Shown: one piece after another, positions 56,156 to 64,000 of the stretch
Layout of the letters: each line of letters opens with the position of its first letter
How positions within the stretch are numbered: position 1 is the first letter of the stretch
NCBI RefSeq assembly: GCF_033115175.1
Contig: NC_084850.1
Span: forward strand, 21,235,218 to 21,299,217
Origin: Lepus europaeus
Taxonomy: Eukaryota > Chordata > Mammalia > Lagomorpha > Leporidae
DNA: 64,000 nt
Direction: 5' to 3'
Translations under genes and position numbers: made by a program
The notes under the pieces: generated by a model
Seen by the model: only the letters and a program-made list of their open reading frames with translations
Database searches by the model: none
What the model was told of the DNA's origin: nothing

Positions 56156-57450
56156 CTGATGGCTTTGTTTTTATCTTAACTGTGACATTCTACAGAAGCA
56201 CTCATGCAAAGCTTCAGAGTATGCAGGAGCTCTGGATCATGTGAAGACTACTGGCCATTTTTAGCTTTAAAGCATTTGGCGTGAAATCTTGCTTGGAAAG
56301 CAAGGGATTTAAATAGTCAAGGAAGTCATATATAGTGTGGTTATTCAGGAACATTTTAGGATACACACACATACACACACACACACTATTGCAGAAAGAT
56401 AAGAAGTCAACATGATTTGGCTCAGACTCTACCTACCTTCAGTGTCATTCCCACTCCCTCTCCCAAATTTCCCTCCTAAAGGCAGTAAACTCATTTTTAG
56501 TAAGCTTTGATTTTAATCAAAGCAATAGATGCATCTAGTTCTTTTTCAAATCAAATAATATGAAAGGACATACCTAAAAGACCAAAATATCCCTGTCTAT
56601 CTGTCTCAACCCTTGGTTCCTCAACCAAAAGGCAGATATGTTTAGTAGTTAGCACTTTTTTTCTTAATAATATGCTTTGGTGTGTTATTTCTTCATTTGA
56701 TGACATGAGGCATTTTCTGCTAATTTTCTTTTTTTGCTGTCCTCTCAGCTTTCCCCAGCCCTGACTAAAGCTGTATCACTATTTTTACCTCTTCTGTTGG
56801 CTCCATTGTTCACTGTAATAATGTAATACCTAAATCCTTGTCTTACTCTCTCAACTCTAGACAGTCCCTGGACATCTTGCTTTATGAGAGCAGCACCACT
56901 GTTCCATTTCCTTCCCCCTGTCTGCCAATCTGTTGACTAGACTTGCGCTTTGTTATCACATTCCCATTCAAGTCTATAACGATAACAGTCTTCTCTGTTT
57001 TGCCTTGTGGTTTACTCTAACAGCTGAAAACACAAGTAATATTTACATTGCAATGATTATTTAAATACCCTTCACTTCAAAATTTAATGCTGTGATTGGA
57101 TTTTCTCTTCTGTGACTCCAGAGTCTTGATCCATGTTACCAGATTCCCTTTCTCACACTTCTGGCAACCGTTGAAAACCATGCCAACTGTTCAAAGCCAT
57201 GCCATATTTGAAGTTGGTTCCTATTTGAATCATGATTGTACAGTTTGAAATGTTAGTTTTTCCCTTTAATTTATTTGCAATTGTTTTCTTCTCAGGATGG
57301 GGCTGGGGGATGAAGAAACATATGCTTTCCAGATCGTGATACTCATGTCTTCCAGCTTGTCACTCAACCCACCATTGAAAATTCATTCCACTCTGTTGGA
57401 AGTCTATTCACTTCTTATTCTACTTTGGAAGATTTGTCTGCTATTTAGAT
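56156..57450. other. Unannotated sequence with a short (CA)n
   Basis: Nothing recognised apart from a (CA)n run at 56362-56386. Confidence 0.4.
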
Positions 57451-57786
57451 CATTTTTTTTTTTTTTTTTTACAGGCAGAGTGGATAGTGAGAGAGAGAGA
57501 CAGAGAGAAAGGTCTTCCTTTTTGCCGCTGGTTCATCCTCCAATGGCCGCTGCAGCCGGCGCATCGCGCTGATCCGAAGCCAGGAGCCAGGTACTTCTCC
57601 TGGTCTCCCATGCGGGTGCAGGGCCCAAGCACTTGGGCCATCCTCCACTGCACTCCCGGGCCATAGCAGAGAGCTGCCCTGGAAGAGGGGCAACAGGGAC
57701 AGAATCCAGCGCCACAACCGGAACTAGAACCCGGTGTGCCGGTGCCGCAAGGCGGAGGATTAGCCTGTTAAGCCACGGCGCCGGCC
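57451..57786 (-). mobile_element. C-repeat SINE (antisense), young type
   Basis: Poly-T, ACAGGCAGAGTGGATAGTGA, body, inverted head ending CCACGGCGCCGGCC. Confidence 0.95.
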
Positions 57787-58126
57787 AGTATTCTAATTAT
57801 TTTAATTTGCTTCTATTTGAATATTATGTTTGTTGGTCATTCCTGGTGGAGCAGATGACTTGGTGGGCAGGCAGAGTGCTTACAACTAACATGTAGAGTA
57901 AAGGGTCCTGGAGACACAAGAGGTAGTGGCCATGACAGCCAGGAGAGGCGGTTTCTTGGCTGCCTTCCTTGCTCTTCCCCATGTCTTACTGTCCCTCAGG
58001 CTGCCTAGGGTCTTGCCCTCTTCACTTAATTTGTATTAAAATAAACTGATGTGGGAAGTAGAGCATCCTAAGGTATCAGATGCCATACTTGGATCAAGTC
58101 TCTTCCCCCTTAATCTAGCAAACATT
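57787..58126. other. Unannotated sequence
   Basis: Nothing recognised. Confidence 0.4.
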
Positions 58127-58140
58127 AGCAATAATAATTT

Positions 58141-58469
58141 TTTTGACAGGCAGAGTGGACAGTGAGAGATAGAGAGAGAGAGAAAGAGAGAGAGAAAGGT
58201 CTTCATTTTCCATTGGTTCACTCCCCAATGGCCGCTGCGGCCGGCACACTGCGCTGATCCGAAGCCAGAAGCCAGGTGCTTCTCCTGGTCTCCCATGGGG
58301 TGCAGGGCCCAAGCACTTGGGCCATCCTCCACTGCACTCCCAGGTCACAGCAGAGAGCTGGACTGGAAGAGGAGCAACCGGGACAGAATCCAGCGCCCCA
58401 ACCGGGACTAGAACCCGGTGTGCCAGCGCCGCAGGTGGAGGATTAGCCTATTGAGCTGTGGCACCAGTC
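58141..58469 (-). mobile_element. C-repeat SINE (antisense), young type
   Basis: TTTTGACAGGCAGAGTGGAC, body, inverted head ending GAGCTGTGGCACCAGTC. Target-site duplication AGCAATAATAATTT (58127-58140) and AGCAATAATCATTT (58470-58483). Confidence 0.95.
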
Positions 58470-58607
58470 AGCAATAATCATTTAATCATTAACATAAGAC
58501 TTGGGGGATTAAATGTTTGCATGAGTTTGGGAAGCCAAATCCTGTTCAAACCATAACAATCCTCTTTTAGGGAAAGGTTGGCTGTGATTTGTTTTGTTCC
58601 ATTTATT

Positions 58608-58945
58608 TATTTTTTTAAGATTTATTTTATTTATTTGAAAGAGTTATAGAGAGAAATAGAGACTGGGGGTGGGAGGGCTGGTCTTACATTCATTGGTTCA
58701 CGCCCCCTCCCAAATGGCTACAATGGCCAAGGATAGGCCAGGCAAAAGCCAGGAGCCAGGAGCTTCCTCCAGGTCTCCCACGTGGGTACAGGGGCCCAAG
58801 CATTTGGGTCATCCTTCACTGCCTTGCCAGGCCACAGGAAGAGAGTGGATCGGAAGAGGAGCAGCTGGAACATGAACCAGCACCCACATGGGATGCCGGT
58901 GCCACAGGCACAGGCCATTACACCACAGTGCCACCCCCTCTTTAT
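58608..58945 (-). mobile_element. C-repeat SINE (antisense)
   Basis: Tail TAAGATTTATTTTATTTATT, body, inverted head ending CACCACAGTGCCACCCCC-like sequence. Confidence 0.9.
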
Positions 58946-60420
58946 GTTTTTGTTCACAACCATCAACCTATCTTTATCTCTTTTCCTACTCTTCCCAGCC
59001 TATAATAACCATGATTCTACTTTGTACTTATGTGAGATCAACTTATTTAGCTTTATACCACAATTTATGCCATTGACAGACATTTAGGTTGTTTCCGTAT
59101 CTTGGCTATAATGAATAGTGCTGCAATGAACAAGGGAGAGTAGATGCCTATGTGAGATGCTGATTTCATTTCCTCAAGGTATACATCCAGAAGACAGATT
59201 GCTAGATCATGTGATAGCTCTATTTTTAATTTTGTGAGGAATCTTCATGCTGTTTTCCATAATGGCTATAGCAATTTACATTCCCATCAATATTGTACAA
59301 AGATTCCATTTTCTCCATAGTTTTGAAAACACTTGTTATCGCTTATCTTTTTTGCTAATGGCTATTCTAACAGGTGTGAAGTAATATCTCATTGTGGTTT
59401 TTATTTCCATTTCCCTGATGATTAGTTATGTCTAACTTATTTTGAGTTGTGTCTTAGTTATGTCTAACATATTTTCATATGCCTGCTGGACATTTTTATG
59501 TCTCCTTTGGAGGAATGTCTATTTGGGTCCTTTGCCAATTTTTAAAATCAGTTTATTAGTTTGCTATTTATTTTTATGAGCCTCTTATACATTTTGGATA
59601 CTAACTCCTTATCAGATATATGGCTCGCAAATATTTTCTCTGAATTAAGAAGCTGCCATTTCATTTTGTTCATTGTTTCCTTTGCTGTACAAAAGCTTTT
59701 TTAGTTTAATGTAGTCCCATTTTTTTTTATTGCATGAACTTGTGGCATACTAGTCAAGAAATCATTGCCAAGGAACTTTTACCCTGTTTACTCCTAGGAG
59801 TTTTACAGGTTCGGGTCTTATATTTAGGTCTTTGGATTTCTGTGCATGGTACAAGACAAGGGTGCAAACTCTTTCACATGTAGATAGCTAGTCTTCCTCA
59901 CACAATTTATTGAAGAAACTACCCTTTCCTCACTGCATCTTCTTGGTACCTTTATTGAAAACTAATTGACATCTATACATGGCTTTGTTCCTAGGCTCTC
60001 ATTCTATCACACTGGTCAATGCGTCTGCTGTTGTGCCAGTACCATATAGCTATATTACTATCACTTTGTAATGTCATTTGAAATCAACAAATGCTATACC
60101 TCCAAGTTTGCTTTTCTTTCTCAAGATCTCAAGATTTCTTTGGTTATTTGGGGTTTTTTGTAGTTCCATACAAGTTTTAGAATTGATTCATTAATTCTGT
60201 GAAGTATTACATTTTGGATTTTTATAGGGATATATATATAACCTGAGTACCTTTTTGGGAAATAGGGACATTTTAACAATATTGTTTTCCTATCTTTGAA
60301 CACAGAAGGATTTCCACTAATTTGTATTGTCTTCAATTTCTTTCACTATTGTTTTTGCAGTTTTCAGTATACAGAGCACTCATGTCCTTGGTTAAATTTA
60401 TTTGTAAGTATTTCATTATT

Positions 60421-60738
60421 TTTTAAAGTTTATTTATTTATTTATTTGAGAGGCAGAGTTACAGACAAAGAGAGGGAGAGAAAGGTCTTCCATCTGGTGG
60501 TTCTCTTCCCAAATGGCCGTAACGGCTGCAGCTGGGCTGATCTGAAGCCAAGAGCCAGGAGCTTCTTCTAGGTCTTCCACACAGGTGCAAGGGCCCAAGC
60601 ACTTGGGCCACCTACTATTGTTTTCCCAGGCCATAGTGGAAAGTTGGATTGGAAGAGGAGCAGCCGGGACACAAATCAGGGCCCATATGGGAGGAGTCTG
60701 GCACTGCCAGGCGGAGGCTTAGCCCACAGTGCCAGCCC
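60421..60738 (-). mobile_element. C-repeat SINE (antisense) inside L1
   Basis: Tail TTTATTTATTTATTTGAGAG, body, inverted head ending CCACAGTGCCAGCCCC. Confidence 0.92.
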
Positions 60739-60764
60739 CTCATTATTATTTTTTAAACTTTTTA

Positions 60765-60803
60765 AAAAAGATTTATTTTATTCATTTGAAAGAGTAACAG
60801 AGA

Positions 60804-60853
<50 letters not shown>

Positions 60854-61110
60854 GTCTTCCATCTGCTGGTTCACTCCCCAAATGGCCATATGGCCAGAGC
60901 TGGGCCAATCCAAAGCCAGGAGTCAGGAGCTTCTTCCGGGTCTTCCACACGGTTGCAAGGGCCCAAGCACTTGGGCCATCTTCTACTGCTTTCCCAGGCC
61001 ATAGCAGAGAACTGGATTGGAAGTAGAGCAGCCAGGACACAAATTGGAACCCATATGGGATGTCGGTGCTGCAGGCCAGGGCTTTAACCCACTGTGCCAC
61101 AGTGTTGGCA
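60765..61110 (-). mobile_element. C-repeat SINE (antisense) inside L1
   Basis: Tail AAAGATTTATTTTATTCATT, (GA)n at 60800-60849, body, inverted head ending GTGCCACAGTGTTGGC. Confidence 0.92.
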
Positions 61111-61328
61111 ACCCCTCATTATTTTTGATACTATCAAAAATTTTGGATTGTTTTCTTTACTTCTTTTTCAGATACATTTTTATTGGTGTAAAAGTATCTG
61201 ACTGATTTTTGTACATTGAATTTGTAGTCTGCAACTTTATTGAACCCATTTACTAGTTCAGTTTGTATATGAGTCCATGTTAACTGCAAATGCAAACCAT
61301 TTTATTCCTTCCTTTCTGGTTTATGCTT

Positions 61329-61500
61329 TTTTTTGACAGGCAGAATGGACAGTGAGAGAGAGAGAGACAGAGAGGACGGTCTTCCTTTTTCCGTTGGTTC
61401 ACCCTCCAATGGCCGCTGCGGCCGGCGCGCTGATCCGAAGCCCGGAGCCAGGTGCTTCTCCTGGTCTCCCATGAGGGTGCAGAGCCAAGGACTTGGGCCA
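61329..61500 (-). mobile_element. 5'-truncated C-repeat SINE (antisense) inside L1
   Basis: Poly-T, TTGACAGGCAGAATGGACAG and the tail-proximal half only, stopping at CCAAGGACTTGGGCCA. The head half is absent. TATGCTTTT and TATGCCTTTT at the edges may be the target-site duplication. Confidence 0.88.
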
Positions 61501-61904
61501 TTGTATGCCTTTTGTTTCTTTTACTTGTCTGATTGCTCCACTAAGAATTTGTAGTGCTATGTTGAATAGATGTGGCAAGAGTGGACATCCTTGTCTTGTA
61601 CCAGATCTTAAAGGAAAGACTTTCCATTTTCCCCATTGAGTATAATGTTAGTTGTGGGATTTTCATAATTACCTTTATCATGTTTAGGAAATTTCCTTCT
61701 ATATCCAAATTGTTGGAATTTTATCAAGAAAAAGATGTTGAACTTTGTCAAATGCTTTTTCTGCATCTGTTAAGATGATCAAGTGGAAGAAGTTGTTCCA
61801 TGCAAAGGGTAACCATGACAGCAAGTGTAGCTGTACATAGACAAAGTAGACTTTAAGTGAAAAACTGTCATAAGAGACAAAGAATGACATAAAATAATGA
61901 TTAT

Positions 61905-62142
61905 AGCATGTTAAGCTGCCACCTGCAATGCCAGCATCCCATATGGGCACCTATTTGAGACCCCACTGCTCCACTTCCAATCCAGCTCCCTGCTAATGCA
62001 CCTGGGAAGGCAACAGAAGATGGCCCAAGTAGTTGGGTCCCTGCACCCATGTGGGAGACCTGGATGGAGTTCCACACTCCTGACTTTGGCCTGACACAGC
62101 TCCAGCCATTGCAGCCATTTGGGGAGTGAACCAGCAGATGCA

Positions 62143-62197
<55 letters not shown>

Positions 62198-62270
62198 TCC
62201 TTCCCTCTCTCTCTCTGTGTCTCTGTAACTCTGCCTTTCAAATAAATAAAAATAAATATTTCAAAAAAAA
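61905..62270 (+). mobile_element. C-repeat SINE (sense) inside L1
   Basis: Slightly 5'-truncated: TAGCATGTTAAGCTGCCACC, B box missing its first bases, long CT tract at 62144-62216, tail AAATAAATAAAAATAAATAT. Confidence 0.92.
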
Positions 62271-63257
62271 CACCTTGAGACAAATGGAAACATAACACAC
62301 CAAAACTATGGAATGCGCCAAAAATGGTTCTAATAGGGAAACTTATAGCAATAAATGCCTACCTTAAAAATATGAAAGATCTCAAATAAACAATCTAACA
62401 TTACACCTCAAGGGACTAGTAAAAAGAACAAACTAGTGGAAGAAAGGAAAGAATAAAGATCAAAACAGAAATAAATAGAGAACAGAGAAAGCATAGAGGA
62501 AAAAAATCAACAAAATTGAGTTGAATTTTTGAAAAAATAAACCCAACAAACCATTAGCTAGATTGACTAAGAAAAAAGAAAGAAGGCATAAATAAGTAAA
62601 ATCAGAAATGAAAGTGAAGGCATTACAACAGATACCTCAGAAATAAAACAATCAAGAGACTATTATGAACAACTATATGCCTATAAATTGGATTACATAG
62701 AGGTAATGGATAAATTCCTGGAGACATACAAACTACCAAGATTGAATCAAAAGAAATAGAAAGCCTGAACAGACTAATAACAAAGAGATTGAAGTGGCTT
62801 TTAGAAAGCTCCCAACAAAGAAAAGCCCAGGACCATATGGCTTCATGGCTGCATTCCACCAAGTATTCAAAGGGGATCCTTTGAATCCTTCTTAAACTCC
62901 TTCAAAAAAAAAACCTCTAGGGAATACTTCCTAATTTAATTTATGAGGCCTGAAGTACTCTGATACCAAAGAACAACAACAAAATAAAATAAAAAACTAA
63001 AAGCCAAGATCTCTGATAAACATGGGTTCAAAAGCCTTCAGTCAAATACTTGGAAGGCCAATTCAACAACACATTAAAAAGAGTATATATCTAGGCATTT
63101 AATACTTAATAACTCACTAGTTTATATGTTTGTGTAAAGTATGCAACAATACTATACAGTATGGAATATGAATTACACAGTGTGTTCACACTGCAACAAA
63201 TACCTTCTGTACTATAACTGTAGAAGCAAGTCTTATCCTGGATTTTTAGAAATTCTC

Positions 63258-63289
<32 letters not shown>
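63258..63289. repeat. (TA)n microsatellite
   Basis: About 16 TA units between two L1 pieces. Confidence 0.95.
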
Positions 63290-63293
<4 letters not shown>

Positions 63294-63720
63294 TCACAAT
63301 AATCAAGTATAGTGGTATTAAAGAACAAATAAACACAAATATCAGTGCAACAAGATAAAGAATCCAAAAATAAACCAACACATACAACTAATTAATTTTT
63401 TTACAAAGATGAAAAAGCAATCAACGGAGAAAGGATAGTCTTCCAAAAAATGTGTTGAAATAATTGAACATCAATTGGGAAAAAGAAAGAAAATTAAAAG
63501 AAGTGACCCTCAACTTAAAAATAACACCTACTCAAAAATTAAAACAAAATGGACTATTAATTTAAGTGTAATACATAAAACTATAAAACTCTTAGAAGAA
63601 AACATGAGAAAAAAATATGTGTGACCTGGAATTAGGCAAAGGATTATTAGCCATAACACAAAAGTTAAATCCATAAAATAACTGGCAAATTGGATTTTAT
63701 TAAAATTTACGTAAGTTGTA

Positions 63721-64000
63721 CCCTGTAAAATATGCTATTATGGGAATAAAAAGGCAAAGTTCTGCCGTTTTACAGGGCATTATATTTTACTCTGCTTAGT
63801 AAATAAAAAGTTAACCTGTTACTGTTTCATAGATACTGGCAAAAATAAGGATCCTGGGTCAGAGATAAATGGCTTTATTAAAAATGGAAGCAGGTCCTTT
63901 CTGTCTTGTGGAAGACATTATCTCATCTTTCAAGGCTGTTTTCAGTGCTGTAAATAGCATTCTAAAAAAAAATTGCCAAGGAGAGTAGTCAGGATCTTCG
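63721..64000. other. Unannotated sequence at window end
   Basis: AT-rich, nothing recognised. Confidence 0.4.

Larger units (their letters stand above)
58946..61790 (-). mobile_element. Antisense L1: 3' region to reverse transcriptase, with three nested SINEs
   Basis: Reverse-complemented L1 from near the ORF2 C-terminus (GTTTCCGTATCTTGGCTATA, GCTGCAATGAACAAGGGAGA, TCATTGTGGTTTTTATTTCC, TATTTAGGTCTTTGGATTTC) toward the reverse transcriptase (TTGTCAAATGCTTTTTCTGC, GAATAGATGTGGCAAGAGTG). Many stops; dead. Confidence 0.85.
61795..63720 (+). mobile_element. Sense L1 ORF2 remnant with nested SINE and internal deletion
   Basis: Endonuclease-region sequence at 61795-61904 (GGTAACCATGACAGCAAGTG, TAGACTTTAAGTGAAAAACT), then, after a SINE, 62271-63083 into the reverse transcriptase (ACCTCAAGGGACTAGTAAAA, TAGCTAGATTGACTAAGAAA, CCCAGGACCATATGGCTTCA), then 63300-63720 near the C-terminus (ACTATAAAACTCTTAGAAGA). 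The part between 63083 and 63300 is unrelated and includes (TA)n. No intact frame. Confidence 0.8.

Noticed and set aside
58946-63720. Twin-priming (5' inversion) of a single L1
   Set aside because: Both halves include overlapping ORF2 sequence, so one inverted insertion does not account for them.

Overview
This is mammalian nuclear DNA, almost certainly from a lagomorph (rabbit or a close relative). The evidence is several dozen copies of the lagomorph tRNA-derived C-repeat SINE (head GGGGCCGGCGCCGTGGC, B box GGTTCNANTCC, a CT-rich stretch, then a poly-A or AAATAAAT tail) and L1 fragments with a recurrent 3' end of lagomorph type. The window is AT-rich, gene-poor and packed with L1 and SINEs. 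Together with the one gene recognised, this suggests X chromosome (human CT55 lies at Xq26.3); the linkage is inference.

The only intact protein-coding gene I can support is a five-exon gene on the + strand from 11338 to 28193, the orthologue of CT55 (cancer/testis antigen 55, formerly CXorf48). Its exons are 11338-11428, 14371-14552, 20966-21110, 27099-27211 and 28002-28193. All introns are GT-AG, all phases fit, and they join into a 240-residue frame. The product is three degenerate repeats of about 60 residues and is collinear with human CT55 and with the N-terminus of the piRNA helicase MOV10L1 (compared from memory). A TATA box and ETS-, CRE- and E2F-like sites lie upstream. An ATTAAA poly(A) signal lies about 195 bases after the stop.

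Region by region. 1-9900 is unannotated sequence with a few SINEs, a MIR, and an old L1 split by SINEs and by a younger antisense L1. 9905-11337 is an L1 3' end followed by the CT55 promoter. 11338-28391 is CT55, whose introns hold MIRs, SINEs and long antisense L1 insertions. 28392-39938 is intergenic, with scattered old SINEs and a possible minus-strand 3'-UTR retrocopy at 36497-37870. 39939-40997 is an OSTC processed pseudogene with exact 15-base target-site duplications (TSDs). 41124-48620 is a dense SINE field on an antisense L1. 48976-52512 holds MaLR-type LTRs, one carrying nested SINE, L1 and LTR insertions. 52513-58945 is SINE-rich. 58946-63720 is two opposed L1 remnants with nested SINEs.

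I found no RNA gene, CRISPR array, operon or new defence or biosynthetic system. The points most worth following up are the uneven decay of the CT55 repeats and its alternative donors, an L1 whose 3' UTR is duplicated inside one TSD pair, a SINE with an apparent 3' transduction, and repeated SINE insertion at single target sites. All boundaries were read by eye; repeat edges are good to about 10 bases except where TSDs are given.
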